64,000 bases of DNA from CAVVFX01 sp963747535 (GCA_963747535.1 CAVVFX010000010.1:31174-95173), one strand, 5' to 3'; counted from the stretch's first letter, positions 46,639-56,823 are shown. Numbers and translations: made by a program. The notes: generated by a model not told the origin, from the letters alone.

Positions 46639-47301
46639 TTAGTGAGTGGCTGGCAGCCCAACGACGATAAGAACCGCGTAGTCCTGCTTGCGGCAGCCGT
46701 TCACGACGGGCATGGCCGCCCCTGGATTTACCGGAAAACCCGTGGTCCGAACGTTCGCGGGCGAGCACGAGTTATTATTCGTCGCCGGCGTGTAGCGTGC
46801 GGATCGGCATCCTAGATGGGTGACATCGTAGAGGGTCGCGCCGTCGGCGAGTTCCCACCGCTGATTGCCCTCCTTGTCCTTGGGCTGGATTGTCAGCACG
46901 GTCGTCACTTTGCGGTCGCCCGTGACGAGGTATTTCCCAGGAGGCAGCGGAAAGGTCGGCTTCTCCATGATCAAGCCGTGTTCCTCCAGCCACCAGTCCG
47001 CAGCGTCGAATTTCCACTGTGACGGCGCCACGCCGCCGGCCGCCTTCAATTGATCGTATCGGTCCAGCTTGCAACCGCGCGGGCCCGGGTCCTGGCTCCA
47101 GAGGCCCCATGATTGCGCACCGTCGCCGGAGGTGGCCCCCGGGTCTCCCAGCGCCGCGATGTACTGCGGCTCGATAGGCCTGAACTTCGAGAGGTCTACG
47201 CCTGACGCGTGAGCCGGCTGGTGCAGGCCGGCCGCCAACATGAGGGATCCCATAGATAGGAGCCAGCGGCTCAAGGATGGCGTGAGGTGGCGGACATTCA
47301 T
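46639..47301 (-). CDS. Secreted hypothetical protein
   Basis: A 220-aa protein with a signal peptide (RWLLSMGSLMLAAGLHQPAHA). The mature region begins SGVDLSKFRPIEPQYIAALG and has four or more Cys residues (GPRGCKLDRY, HLGCRSARY, NNSCSPANV, VNGCRKQDY) that could form disulphides. It contains Trp-rich segments (QSWGLWSQDPG, FDAADWWLEEHG). I do not recognise a function. No domain boundaries are visible. The gene is isolated and reads leftward, with no clear RBS. Confidence 0.75.
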   Translation of the reverse strand: MNVRHLTPSLSRWLLSMGSLMLAAGLHQPAHASGVDLSKFRPIEPQYIAALGDPGATSGDGAQSWGLWSQDPGPRGCKLDRYDQLKAAGGVAPSQWKFDAADWWLEEHGLIMEKPTFPLPPGKYLVTGDRKVTTVLTIQPKDKEGNQRWELADGATLYDVTHLGCRSARYTPATNNNSCSPANVRTTGFPVNPGAAMPVVNGCRKQDYAVLIVVGLPATH

Positions 47302-47468
47302 GCGATTGCTCCGGTTGGACGACCTGATGACATCCTACACCAACGCAAGCGCCCGGAGTTGGCGATTCGCGGTAGATCCCGGCACAGCCTCAGGACTCAT
47401 CGCGTCCTCCCAGAACGGGAGTTGAGGACCGTCAACGGCGAGCAGCCGATTCACTCGATGGTCGATTC

Positions 47469-48857
47469 CTAGGCCTTGATTTCCTCGAGTTGCTTCGTCG
47501 CCATCCCAACGGGGCGGTCTAGCGGAATGCCAGTGCAGGCGAGGAGCGTAGTCAACAGATCTCCCTGATTTCCATTCGTATCCGGCAAGAAGCGTCCCGT
47601 TTTGATGGAACCGCCTCCTTTACCGGCAATCACGAAGGGGAGGTTTTGGCGCGTATGCTTGTTCCCATCCTCCAGGCCTGATCCCCACATCATGATGCAG
47701 TTGTCGAGCAAGGTGCCGCCGGCTTCACTCAGGCTGTGCATCTTCTTCACCATGTAAGCGAACTGCTCGATGTTGAATTCCGTAATCCTGGCGACCTTCT
47801 CAACCATTACGGGATCGTTGTTGTGATGGGTTTGCGAGTGATGCTGGTCGTTGAACCCCAGTTCCGGATAGGATACCCCATTCGGTGTCGAGCCGATGTA
47901 AGTGCTGATACGAGTGGTATCGGTCTGAAACGCCAGTATGTTCAGGTCGCACATCACTTGCATGTACTCGCTGCGTTTTTCGCCTTCCGGAATCTTGATC
48001 TCGATGGGCGGCGAATCGGAGGCGTGACGTTTGCTCGATCCGAGACCGGCCTTTTCCAATGCAGCCTCTTTTTGGCGATACTCGATGGCAGCGATGCGCC
48101 GTTCCACCGAGCGAACGCTGTCCAGGTATTCATCCAACTTCTGCTGGTCGGATGTGGGCAACGTACGCCGCAGTTCCCTTGCGCCGCCCAACACGATGTC
48201 CAACAAGCTTTGATCCAGCTTATTCATTGGCGACGTTTCGCGCCGTCCTCCACCGTCCGACTCGTGCTTCTGGAACAGGCGGTAGAGCACGTTCCGTGGA
48301 TTGACCTCGGCCGGGACTGCCTGCGTGGGGGAGCGATAGCTGCAGTGCGAATAGTAGCCCTCGTTGAGCCCTTCCTGGTTTTCCTTATGTGTCTGGGGCA
48401 TGGTGGCGAGCTCGAGCGACGGCAACGTCGTGAAGGCTCCCACGTGGTTGGCGGCAATCTGATCGGCGGAGATCCCGATATTGATCTCGGCCCGTTTATC
48501 GGCGGCCGGCAGCATCGCCGTGAGCCAGGTGGACAGTTCGAGCGCGTGCGGCGCTCCATTAAAGGGAGAGATCGGGACGCCGGAAATCCCCTTCATCATC
48601 AGACATTGATCCAGCACCGGACGCAACGATTCGAGCGCCGGCGGCGGCGACGCGAGAAAACTCTCCGCATTCTCCGGCCAGAACTGTTTCATGATGACGC
48701 CGTGGGGCATATACATGAATCCAAGTCGCACCGGCGGTTTGTACGTCTTTCGCTTGGAGGTGTCGGCCCAACCCATGGCCTCCATGACTGGCAGAGCCAG
48801 GGATACGCCCAACCCTTTCAGGCAAGTTCGCCGGTTCATCTTTGTGCTGCTGCTCAT
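47469..48857 (-). CDS. DUF1552-domain protein, Tat-exported
   Basis: A 462-aa protein whose N-terminus is a twin-arginine signal (MNRRTCLKGLGVSLALPVME). The body (YMPHGVIMKQFWPENAESF, MWGSGLEDGNKHTRQNLPFVIAGKG) matches DUF1552, a family related to alkaline-phosphatase-like/DUF1501 proteins and found in planctomycetes and acidobacteria. It is almost always paired with a DUF1592-type protein; here its ATG overlaps the stop of that gene by four bases. The pair is thought to act on polysaccharides or another extracytoplasmic substrate, but no activity is established. Confidence 0.93.
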   Translation of the reverse strand: MSSSTKMNRRTCLKGLGVSLALPVMEAMGWADTSKRKTYKPPVRLGFMYMPHGVIMKQFWPENAESFLASPPPALESLRPVLDQCLMMKGISGVPISPFNGAPHALELSTWLTAMLPAADKRAEINIGISADQIAANHVGAFTTLPSLELATMPQTHKENQEGLNEGYYSHCSYRSPTQAVPAEVNPRNVLYRLFQKHESDGGGRRETSPMNKLDQSLLDIVLGGARELRRTLPTSDQQKLDEYLDSVRSVERRIAAIEYRQKEAALEKAGLGSSKRHASDSPPIEIKIPEGEKRSEYMQVMCDLNILAFQTDTTRISTYIGSTPNGVSYPELGFNDQHHSQTHHNNDPVMVEKVARITEFNIEQFAYMVKKMHSLSEAGGTLLDNCIMMWGSGLEDGNKHTRQNLPFVIAGKGGGSIKTGRFLPDTNGNQGDLLTTLLACTGIPLDRPVGMATKQLEEIKA

Positions 48858-50788
48858 CGAAGATCCTCTTTTCTCCCGATTCGGCGGTTCATAAAGGGGT
48901 AACTCGTCACCACACTCTTGATGAGTGTCTGCATGCGGTATCCATCCCCGGCGACCGCTTGGGTCAAGTCATCCACCACGATTTCGTCATAACCTTCCAA
49001 CCGGCGGCCCAACGCGTACGCAAGTAGTTTCTCCACCAGGTTGCGGGAAAGGGCGTCGGTTCGACCCGCGATGATGGCTTTTAGATCTTTGGGGCTCGAA
49101 AAATGTTCTCCGCCCGGCAGTTCGCCGGACGCATCAATTGGCTTGCCATTGCTGTCCCGGTCGCGCCATCGCCCGATGGCATCGAAGTTCTCCAAACCAA
49201 ACCCGATCGGGTCAAGTACCTGATGGCAATTGGCGCACACGGGATTCGTGCGGTGCAGCTCAGTGCGCTCACGAAGCGTCATGTTCTTGACTGCCCCCTG
49301 GTCCTGTTGATCGAGCGCCGGAACATTGGGCGGGGGCGCCGGCACATGCTCGCCGAGCACCTGTTCCAGCACCCACACGCCACGCTTCACCGCGCTGGTG
49401 CGGTTGGGGAACGAGGTTCCGGCAAGGACGGCCGGCATTCCCAGAATTCCCCCGCGATTGCCATCACTCAGATTGACCCTTTGCATCTCGGGACCGGTGA
49501 CGGCATTTTCCAGGCCGTAAATCGGAGCCAGGGTTCCATTGAGATAAGTATAATCGGCATCGACGAAACGGACGATGCCCTTGTTTTCACGCACGATGTT
49601 CTCGAAAAACAAGCGGGCTTCCTCGTACATCGCCGCGCGCATTTGCGCTGTCATTTGCGGAAACATCGCGGAATCGAAGACCTGGCGCTGCAAGCCACCG
49701 ACGCCCAACCACTGCGCGCCGAAACCGTCGAACAGCGCACGCGAGCGAGGATCCTTCAGTAAACGCAGTACCTGCGCATCCAGAACGGCCGGCTGATGGA
49801 GCGTTCCATTTTCCGCCAGCGCCATCAGCTGATCGTCAGGCATGGTAGCCCATAACAGGTAAGACAAACGCGAGGCGAGTTGATAGTCATCGAGTGGAAT
49901 GATCCCGCTGCCCGTCCCGGGATCAACTGGAGTAATAAACAGAAACTGAGGAGAAACCAGGATCGCCTTGAGCATCACGTGAAGCGACTGCTGGTAGGGC
50001 AGGTGGTTACTCCTTCCCAAGTCGAAGGCCGCGACCAGCACATCCAACTCCGCGGGAGTCGGCGGGCGCCGGTAGGCTTTCGTGGCAAGAGAGCGGGCGA
50101 CCTCTCGCGCCGCGTCGCGGGGGGGCGTCCCCGCGGCCGGAGACTTGCCGAATAGCCGCTTCCGGGCTGCGATTGCCGCGGAGCCTTTCGCCGTCACAAT
50201 CCGGTCCAAAACCTTATCGGCGATCTTCAGATATTGCTCGAGTTGGATAGCCGAAAGCGAATTCAGGTAGCCCTCGCCGCTGACTTCATCCGGAAGTCCA
50301 TCGGCAACCGACGGCTGGACGCCGAACAGATCATGCAGGGTGTTGCCGTATTCGGTCTTCGTCAACCGCCGGATGACAAAAGGCCCGGGATCTTTTTGGC
50401 TGAGGTATTTGAGCTTGACCGGCCAATCGGCGAACATCAGACGGTCCGCATCGCTCGGCTGGGGCATTCCTTTCGGCGGCATGTCATGCGCCTTCACTCT
50501 GGCGGCCGCTTTCTTCCACTGTTCGGTGAAGGCAGGGTGACCGGGATCTTTGAGTGCAGGTGAGAAATTGACTCCCGCCTGCGTAGGCCGTTTGTTCTGG
50601 TGGCAGGGAATGCAATAGGTCTGGATAAACGGCGTTACACGACTACGAAAGTACTCCTGGGCATCGGCCTTGAGCGCTTCCGGATTAGCGGCCATCGAGT
50701 GGCAGGGCAAGGCCGCGCACAGAACCAGGCAGCAGCCCAGCGATACGCGCCCCATTGAGAGCAATCGGATGGCAACAGAAGCAGCCAT
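48854..50788 (-). CDS. DUF1592-type multidomain protein with N-terminal cytochrome-like motif
   Basis: A 644-aa exported protein. After a signal region comes CIPCH (59-63, one haem c motif in a PSCyt1-like segment), then domains in the usual order DUF1587 (about 125-190, FVIRRLTKTEYGNTLHDLFG), DUF1595 (about 215-275), DUF1592 (about 285-410, YQLASRLSYLLWATMPDDQL), DUF1588 (about 430-530, GGILGMPAVLAGTSFPNRTSAVKRGVWVLE) and DUF1585 (about 550-630). HRTNPVCANCHQ lies in DUF1588 and is a second CxxCH. Translation is coupled to the DUF1552 gene. The two haem motifs imply a redox step. Confidence 0.95.
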   Translation of the reverse strand: MAASVAIRLLSMGRVSLGCCLVLCAALPCHSMAANPEALKADAQEYFRSRVTPFIQTYCIPCHQNKRPTQAGVNFSPALKDPGHPAFTEQWKKAAARVKAHDMPPKGMPQPSDADRLMFADWPVKLKYLSQKDPGPFVIRRLTKTEYGNTLHDLFGVQPSVADGLPDEVSGEGYLNSLSAIQLEQYLKIADKVLDRIVTAKGSAAIAARKRLFGKSPAAGTPPRDAAREVARSLATKAYRRPPTPAELDVLVAAFDLGRSNHLPYQQSLHVMLKAILVSPQFLFITPVDPGTGSGIIPLDDYQLASRLSYLLWATMPDDQLMALAENGTLHQPAVLDAQVLRLLKDPRSRALFDGFGAQWLGVGGLQRQVFDSAMFPQMTAQMRAAMYEEARLFFENIVRENKGIVRFVDADYTYLNGTLAPIYGLENAVTGPEMQRVNLSDGNRGGILGMPAVLAGTSFPNRTSAVKRGVWVLEQVLGEHVPAPPPNVPALDQQDQGAVKNMTLRERTELHRTNPVCANCHQVLDPIGFGLENFDAIGRWRDRDSNGKPIDASGELPGGEHFSSPKDLKAIIAGRTDALSRNLVEKLLAYALGRRLEGYDEIVVDDLTQAVAGDGYRMQTLIKSVVTSYPFMNRRIGRKEDLR

Positions 50789-50895
50789 TATTGGGGGATT
50801 CTCCCTGTGAAGTTTAACACGGGGCGTTAGCTCCGAGCAGCCTGAAGCATATTCGCGATCGTTGCAGAGACAGCAAACTTCAGTTGGACGGTTGC

Positions 50896-50926
50896 AAAAT
50901 AGACGCCGATATGCTCCTTAACGCCG
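50896..50926 (+). repeat. Dispersed motif, copy E
   Basis: AAATAGACGCCGATATGCTC then CTTAACGCCGG. It shares the preceding GGTTGCAAA with copy A, and lies about 115 bases before the 500-bp repeat, as copy G does in the second repeat. Confidence 0.75.
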
Positions 50927-51039
50927 GACTTTCGACGTCCTGGCTCACTTTCCCATATGGCCGTATCTGGCCAACTTGACCGGTTTGCGGACGCGGCCAA
51001 GTAGGTAACTTCCGGGTGGCTGACTTAACCGGCTAAAGT

Positions 51040-51525
51040 CTGCCCGATCCAGTGCGGTGGCGTGGCGAGTTACTCAAGACCTACGCAGGACCATTCTGGA
51101 CAATGAAGGCGCGGACCGCAAGGGGTCCTTGTGCAACTTGATCGGCAACCTCCCGAGCGTGGCGTGAGCGCGCCCTCAGGTAAGACAACTCGAACGAAAA
51201 AAGAAATGGACGCCTATCCACTGGAATCCCTCCGCGTCCTCGGCGGTTCTCGGCGCCTCCGCGTTAAAATCAGCGCCTGGATAAGCGCACTCACGTACGT
51301 CATCAGGATCCTGGAGCCCGGCCCGAAATCTTAAACGCGGAGGCGCCGAGAACCGCCGAGGACGCGGAGGATCAATGTGATGATGCCGAATCGTCTCGGA
51401 TCGCGACTTTGACGGAAGTTCAATTTGTAGCAATGCCACTTATTTCATGACCGCTCCCGCGCCTCATCTGAGAGAGCCCTCGTTCGGTCTTTTGGCCGGT
51501 ATAAAGCGACGATCCGCTGCGGCCT
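51040..51525 (+). repeat. 500-bp dispersed repeat, copy 1 (with invertible-looking core)
   Basis: Starts near TCTGCCCGATCC and ends near TTTTGGCC. It aligns along its length with 58448-58985 in the same orientation (for example GGACCATTCTG, ACAATGAA, GCGGACCGCAAG, CGAACGAAAAA, AGAAATGG, GATGATGCCG, TCGTCTCG, GCGCCTCATCT). The core holds inverted arms at 51229-51267 and 51331-51370 around a 63-bp spacer. Confidence 0.88.
51229..51370. repeat. Long inverted repeat, copy 1 (39/40-bp arms, 63-bp spacer)
   Basis: The left arm (51229-51267, starting CCTCCGCGTCCTCGGCGG) is the reverse complement of the right arm (51331-51370, ending CCGCCGAGGACGCGGAGG) with only one unpaired T. The spacer (51268-51330) begins AATCAGCGCC and ends GCCCGAAATC. 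A single strand could form a very stable hairpin; as DNA, the arms could support inversion of the spacer. Confidence 0.95.
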
Positions 51526-51662
51526 GTCGCGTCGCCGATAGGCGCGATTGTGGTCAAAGCGCGTCCTATCTGGCGGGGGCAGACGTCAACATATGCAGCT
51601 TTAGGTCCCAGGAAAGCGTGAAATCATGAGTCGTCTTCGATATCCTGACGATTGACAGATTT

Positions 51663-54293
51663 ATGACAGACGACCCCGAACAGATCGAAACAATTGCCGA
51701 ACCCGTCTCGGCCGTCCATCACCGGCCTCCACCTGTCCTGAACGAGCGGTTTCCTCCCGGTGCCCTCTTGGCCAGCCGGTATCGAATCATCTCCCGTCTG
51801 GGCAAAGGCGGGATGGGTGAGGTTTTTCGAGCCGACGATCTCATTCTGCGCCAGCCGGTCGCGTTGAAATTTCTCCCGGAATCGGCCACGAACAATCTAA
51901 ACCTGCTTACCCGTTTCTACGATGAGGTTCGCATCGCTCGCCAGATTTCCCACAAAAATGTCTGTCGCGTACATGACATCGGCGAGGTCGACGGCCAGCC
52001 TTATCTTTCGATGGAATACATCGACGGCGAGGATCTGGGCAGCTTGCTTCGCCGAATCGGGCGTCTTCCCGCTGATAAAGCCACAGAGTTCGCGCGCAAA
52101 TTATGCGCCGGCGTTGCCGCCGCTCACGGCCAGGGTGTCTTGCATCGGGATCTGAAACCGGCCAACATCATGATCGACTCACGTGGCGAACTGCGCGTGA
52201 CCGATTTTGGACTGGCGGCAATCGCCGAGCAGTTGAAGGGTGACGAGATTCGCAACGGCACTCCCGCGTACATGGCGCCTGAGCAACTCACAGGAGCGGA
52301 AGTCTCCGTTCAAAGCGATCTTTACGCGATGGGATTGATCCTTTACGAAATGTTCACCGGCAAAATGCCGTTCGAGGCGAACACCATAGCGGAAATGACG
52401 CGTCTCCGGCAGGAGAACCTTGTCACTTCGCCAACGACGTTGACCAAGGACCTAGACGTAGCTGTCGAAAGGGCGATTCTCCGCTGCCTCGATAGCGATC
52501 CGAAGATGCGGCCGGCATCTGCCATGGCGCTCTCGGCTATGCTGCCTGGTGGCGATCCGCTGGCCGCCGCTCTGGCTGATGGAGTCACTCCGTCTCCCGA
52601 AGTTGTGGCGGACGCAGGCTCGCACGAAGCCCTTTCACCAAGAGTTGCGATTCCGGGCCTCGCGGGAATCATCCTGGGCTTGATCGCTTTCTGTGTCGCG
52701 ATTCCCCGTTTTCACTTGATGAATCTTGTTCCGCTGGAAAATCCTCCGGAGGTCCTGACCGCGAAGGCGCGCGACATTCTCAAGAATTTGGGCTATACCG
52801 ATCGCGCCGTGGACTGGACCGCGGACTTTTTCAGCGACGGAGGAAATGTCAATTTCACGCGATCGAAAGGACACAACATGGAGGAGTGGGGGCGTCTTTT
52901 TTCGCAACCTCCCTCCGCGATCGGCTATTGGTACCGTCAGGCACCTGCCCCATTGGTCGCACAAAGCATTTCGTCCTATGGGAAAACCAGCATTGCCGAC
53001 CCTCCTGTCAATCTTCCCGGCATGCTCACGGTGGTCATCGACCTCGACGGCAGCCTGCGCCGGTTTGCTGCTGTTCCGCCGGAGCACGAAACTCCGCCGG
53101 TCGAACTGAAGCCTCCGGATTGGGCCCGGCTCTTCGCGGCCGCCAACCTGGACCCGGCGAAATTTACTTCCGTCGCGCCGGAATGGTCGTCTTCCGTTGT
53201 GACGGATACCCGAGTCGCGTGGACCGGACTCTATAAAGACCGAGCCGATCTTCCTGTCCGAATTGAAGCCGCATCGTTTCACAACCGGCCAGTTTACTTT
53301 CAGGTTCTATGGCCCTGGACGCCGGCAGCCAGGCTGACGGGCACGACTCCCAATGACTCCCGAACCCTTCGTAGCATCGTCAACTATGCTATCGGAGCCA
53401 TTGTTTTCATCGCTGCATTGTGGATTGCCCATTACAATTGGAAGGCGGGCCGCGCGGACCTTCGCGGTGCCGCGCGGGTTGGGATTTTCTGCGGTGTGAT
53501 GAGCCTTATCGCCTGGATATTCCACGCTCACCATGTGGCATCGGATGCGGAACAAACTCTGATCGGCAACGCTCTTGCCATTGCCGCTTATGTTTGTCTC
53601 GAATATTGGCTTATTTATCTCGCCTTGGAACCTTGGGTCCGGCGCTACTGGCCTCAGACAATGATCACGTGGTCCCGGGTGGTGGCTGGTAAATGGACCG
53701 ATCCTGTCGTGGGCAGAGACCTGCTGTTCGGTACGTTTTTCGGAATCGTTTACGTGCTCATCATCGCGCTCTACGAATATGCCAATCTTCGCAGCGGCGT
53801 ACCGATTTTTGGTGAATTTGGACTAGAGAACCTGAACGGCTTCCGAGTGTTCGCCGCCTACATCGCCGGGCTGCTCTTTTCCGAGGTTGGCGGCTCATTA
53901 ATATTCCTGCTGACGCTCTTCCTGGTGCGCGCTGTTCTAAAAAAGCAATGGATTGTGGCGGCGGTCTGGGTAGTCGGATGGGTGGCCGTGCGCTTCTTGC
54001 GAGCCAATTTCATTGACTCGCGCGAACTGGCGATTACTACCGGAGTCTTCTGGACGCTGCTTTTCTCCCTCTTGGTTTTTATCATCCTGCGATTCGGGTT
54101 CTTCGCCCTTGTCGTCGCCGTCTTCGTGCTCGATTCCTTGATCTCGTGCTTCCTGACGACGGACTTTTCGGCGTGGTACAGCCAGAGTTCCTTCGCCATC
54201 GCCATAGTGATTGTTGCTATGGCGCTCCGGGGATTTCGCCTCTCCCTTGGCTCACGGCCTCTGTTCAGTCCCGCGGCTCTAAATAGGACTTAG
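51663..54293 (+). CDS. Ser/Thr protein kinase with multi-pass membrane C-terminus
   Basis: An 876-aa receptor-like kinase. The N-terminal Hanks-type domain (about 40-300) has the glycine loop GKGGMG (47-52), Lys69, HRDLKPANIM (161-170) and DFG at 181-183, so it looks active. A TM helix near 330-350 leads to an extracytoplasmic region (about 355-550). The C-terminal third contains roughly eight further hydrophobic helices (e.g. YAIGAIVFIAALWIAHYNW, DLLFGTFFGIVYVLIIALYEY, SFAIAIVIVAMALRGF). This resembles acidobacterial kinases with an integral membrane sensor; the signal and targets are unknown. The RBS is weak. Confidence 0.93.
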   Translation: MTDDPEQIETIAEPVSAVHHRPPPVLNERFPPGALLASRYRIISRLGKGGMGEVFRADDLILRQPVALKFLPESATNNLNLLTRFYDEVRIARQISHKNVCRVHDIGEVDGQPYLSMEYIDGEDLGSLLRRIGRLPADKATEFARKLCAGVAAAHGQGVLHRDLKPANIMIDSRGELRVTDFGLAAIAEQLKGDEIRNGTPAYMAPEQLTGAEVSVQSDLYAMGLILYEMFTGKMPFEANTIAEMTRLRQENLVTSPTTLTKDLDVAVERAILRCLDSDPKMRPASAMALSAMLPGGDPLAAALADGVTPSPEVVADAGSHEALSPRVAIPGLAGIILGLIAFCVAIPRFHLMNLVPLENPPEVLTAKARDILKNLGYTDRAVDWTADFFSDGGNVNFTRSKGHNMEEWGRLFSQPPSAIGYWYRQAPAPLVAQSISSYGKTSIADPPVNLPGMLTVVIDLDGSLRRFAAVPPEHETPPVELKPPDWARLFAAANLDPAKFTSVAPEWSSSVVTDTRVAWTGLYKDRADLPVRIEAASFHNRPVYFQVLWPWTPAARLTGTTPNDSRTLRSIVNYAIGAIVFIAALWIAHYNWKAGRADLRGAARVGIFCGVMSLIAWIFHAHHVASDAEQTLIGNALAIAAYVCLEYWLIYLALEPWVRRYWPQTMITWSRVVAGKWTDPVVGRDLLFGTFFGIVYVLIIALYEYANLRSGVPIFGEFGLENLNGFRVFAAYIAGLLFSEVGGSLIFLLTLFLVRAVLKKQWIVAAVWVVGWVAVRFLRANFIDSRELAITTGVFWTLLFSLLVFIILRFGFFALVVAVFVLDSLISCFLTTDFSAWYSQSSFAIAIVIVAMALRGFRLSLGSRPLFSPAALNRT

Positions 54294-54786
54294 GACAACG
54301 TTGTCCGCCAATGCAATTCCGAGCGGTAATCACGGCAATAATCGGAAGTTATCCACATGCACTGGAAACCGGCCCGACCCGTAGAAGTAAGGCCCAAGGC
54401 CGAAGGTCCGTTGTGGGAAGCTGAGATCAACACCCTCCGAGAGCGTGGTCCGGATGAGAAGTCGGGCCTGGAAACCTGAGAATAGACGCCGATATTTAGT
54501 ATTAACGCCCGCTGTCCCGAGAGACTCGCCTCACGCAATAGATGGATGAAAAGGGGCTGTTATCGCCAGGAATCGGCTCCCGACAGTCTTCGCCCTCTCT
54601 CCGAGTGGCGTCATTCGGGATCTATTCGATTCACAGCCCGCCTAGAACCCGTCAACACTGTGCGATATGTCGTGGAGCGTCATCACATTGCGGCAGGGCA
54701 TTTCCGCGAGCCCGGCTTGTCTCAGGCCGTGGCCAGGCACGCCGCCGCCGCGAACCGTACGAGGAGCATAATGAGATTCATCCAGC
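54294..54786. other. Gap with dispersed motif copy F
   Basis: About 490 bases. CGGAAGTTATCCAC (near 54349-54362) recurs near 58333-58347, and copy F of the 30-bp motif lies at 54480-54509. A short C+T-rich segment (CTCTCTCCGAGTGGC at about 54596) resembles sequence beside copies B and A. No gene recognised. Confidence 0.6.
54480..54509 (+). repeat. Dispersed motif, copy F
   Basis: GAATAGACGCCGATATTTAG then TATTAACGCC. The core is identical to copies A, E and H (reverse). Confidence 0.75.
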
Positions 54787-56823
54787 ATGAATGCGGAGCT
54801 AATACGCGCACAACTCGACCGGATTCTGGCCAGCGCTCCATTTGCGGATGCAGAGCGCGCCCGCAGTTTCCTGCGCTTTGTCGTCGAGCGTGCACTGGAA
54901 GGGCGCAGCGGCGAGATTAAGGAGTCTGTGATCGCAGTCGAAGCTTTGGGCCGGAACACATCATTTGATCCGAAGTCCGACCCGATCGTTCGAGTCGAGG
55001 CCGGACGCTTGCGAGACCGCCTCAGCTCTTATTACGAAGGCGAAGGAGAAGTGGACTCTGTTTTGATCTCTCTGCCGAAGGGCAGGTACGTGCCCGAATT
55101 CTCGGAGCGGCGGTTATCTGTGGCGCCAAAGAGAACCGCAGTCCTGCGCCTTTCCATTTTGCCGCCTGAGAACGCCTCTTTCGAGTCCTTTGCGGTATCG
55201 CCGGACGGCCGCAAGCTCGCCTTCACAGTCTTCTTGAACGGGAAATTGATGGTCTGGGTGCGAGCGTTAGATTCGCTGGAGGCAAAGCCTCTGGCCGGAA
55301 CCGAATTCGCATCCAACCCATTCTGGTCGCCGGACAGCCGGTCGATTGGTTTCTTCACTCCATCCAAGCTGAAGACTGTCGACGTTGCCGGAGGACCTGC
55401 CCGGGATGTCGCCGATGTTGTGGTGGGACGGGGAGGCGCCTGGAGTCCGGAGGACGTCATCGTTTTCTGCCCCCGGCCCATCGGCATTCTGCACCAAGTT
55501 GCGGCGGCGGGTGGCACGCCCCAGCCTGTAACTTCGCTCGATGTTGCGCGCGCCGAGGCCGCACATGCTTTTCCTCAGTTCCTACCCGGCGGCCGCCACT
55601 TCTTGTACCTTGCGGCTAGTTCTCGCCCCGGCGAGTCTTCCATTCGTGTCGGCTCGCTGGATTCAACCACCTCCAAGGTGCTTCTGAACGCCGATACGAG
55701 CGCGGCCTACGCCCCAGTATTGCGCGGACACCCAGCCTCCCTGTTGTTCGTGCATGATGGCGCTCTCATGGCGCAGCCGTTCGACACGCGGCGCACGGAA
55801 CTGAGCGGAGAACGAACGGTTGTTGTCCCGGAAGTCCGCTACCAGCGTTGGCACCAAGCCAGCTTCTCCGTTTCTGACAACGGCGTTCTCCTGTATCACG
55901 GCGGCCGCGCCGGGAATCACCAGTTCGCCTGGTTCGATCGACAAGGCCGGCTGCTGGCAGAAGTCGGCCCGCGTAACGATTACCTTTCGTTTCGTCTTTC
56001 GCCCGATGAGAGGCACGTGGTTGTTAACAGGTTGGATGACCCCGACACGGTCTTCCCCACGATCTGGGTGATGGACTTGTTGCGCGAAGGTGCGGTATTC
56101 CGTTTTACCGACACTGGTCTTGCGAAGCCCGAATTCACTCACGCCTGGTCTCCAGATAGCCGCGAAATCCTTTTTAGCAGAGGTGACGATCGGGGTATGC
56201 GTCTCCTGCGTCAGGGGTTGAACGGTGGAACCGCGAGGACTGTTGTCGACACGGAGGGTCCGAAATTCCCGAGCGACTGGTCTTCCGACGGACAGGTCAT
56301 CGCGTATGGTTCGCAGTGGCCTGATTACCGTTACATGCATATCTGGATCGTGGCGCTCAGTGCTTCCGAGCACCAACATACGGCGCGTCCGTTCTTGCAA
56401 CATTCCCATGGCGAATTCAGTGCACACTTCTCACCCGCAAATGAGGGGGAAGCACCGCATTGGCTCGCTTACATGTCCAATGAAACCGGACGCTACGAAG
56501 TGCATGTTCGTGATTTTCCCACTGGTAATTACAAGTGGCAAATCTCGAACCAGGGCGGTTTGCACCCACAGTGGCGCAGCGACGGGCGGGAGCTCTTCTA
56601 TGTGACCTTGGACGGAACGCTAATGGCGGTCGCTGTGACTCCGGGACCAACCTTTGAATTCGGTGCTCCGCAACGGCTTTTCGAGACCGGTCTTCTCTTC
56701 CTGCCGCAGTACAAGATTTGGATGGACCAGTATGCTGTATCGCGCGACGGCCAACGATTTCTCCTCAACCGCCGTGTGGCGGAAGCCGCCGCGGGCGCGA
56801 TCACCGCGGTTATTCCCTGGTAG
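54787..56823 (+). CDS. TolB/WD40-like beta-propeller protein with N-terminal regulator-like domain
   Basis: A 678-aa protein. Residues 1-110 (IRAQLDRILASAPFADAERA, RSFLRFVVERALEGRSGEIK, SDPIVRVEAGRLRDRLSSYY, SLPKGRYVPEF) form a domain that precedes propellers or TolB-like proteins in Solibacter-type genomes and is probably a DNA-binding or regulatory module. From about 130 there are repeated SPDGRKLAF, SPDSRSIGF, SPEDVIVF, SPDERHVVV, SPDSREILF, SSDGQVIAY and RSDGRELFYV blades of a PD40 propeller. No TM helix precedes the propeller, so cytoplasmic location is possible. It lies between the kinase and the FAD oxidoreductase, all on the plus strand but with long gaps. Confidence 0.85.
   Translation: MNAELIRAQLDRILASAPFADAERARSFLRFVVERALEGRSGEIKESVIAVEALGRNTSFDPKSDPIVRVEAGRLRDRLSSYYEGEGEVDSVLISLPKGRYVPEFSERRLSVAPKRTAVLRLSILPPENASFESFAVSPDGRKLAFTVFLNGKLMVWVRALDSLEAKPLAGTEFASNPFWSPDSRSIGFFTPSKLKTVDVAGGPARDVADVVVGRGGAWSPEDVIVFCPRPIGILHQVAAAGGTPQPVTSLDVARAEAAHAFPQFLPGGRHFLYLAASSRPGESSIRVGSLDSTTSKVLLNADTSAAYAPVLRGHPASLLFVHDGALMAQPFDTRRTELSGERTVVVPEVRYQRWHQASFSVSDNGVLLYHGGRAGNHQFAWFDRQGRLLAEVGPRNDYLSFRLSPDERHVVVNRLDDPDTVFPTIWVMDLLREGAVFRFTDTGLAKPEFTHAWSPDSREILFSRGDDRGMRLLRQGLNGGTARTVVDTEGPKFPSDWSSDGQVIAYGSQWPDYRYMHIWIVALSASEHQHTARPFLQHSHGEFSAHFSPANEGEAPHWLAYMSNETGRYEVHVRDFPTGNYKWQISNQGGLHPQWRSDGRELFYVTLDGTLMAVAVTPGPTFEFGAPQRLFETGLLFLPQYKIWMDQYAVSRDGQRFLLNRRVAEAAAGAITAVIPW

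Larger units (their letters stand above)
50789..51662. other. Repeat-rich gap before the kinase gene
   Basis: No gene recognised. It contains the dispersed motif copy E (50896-50926) and the first 500-bp repeat (about 51040-51525) with its long hairpin. Small open frames within it are part of the repeat and lack family similarity. Confidence 0.8.

Noticed and set aside
47736..48902. A 388-codon plus-strand frame across the DUF1552 gene
   Set aside because: It is antisense to a recognised protein with signal peptide and domain matches; its translation lacks any motif.
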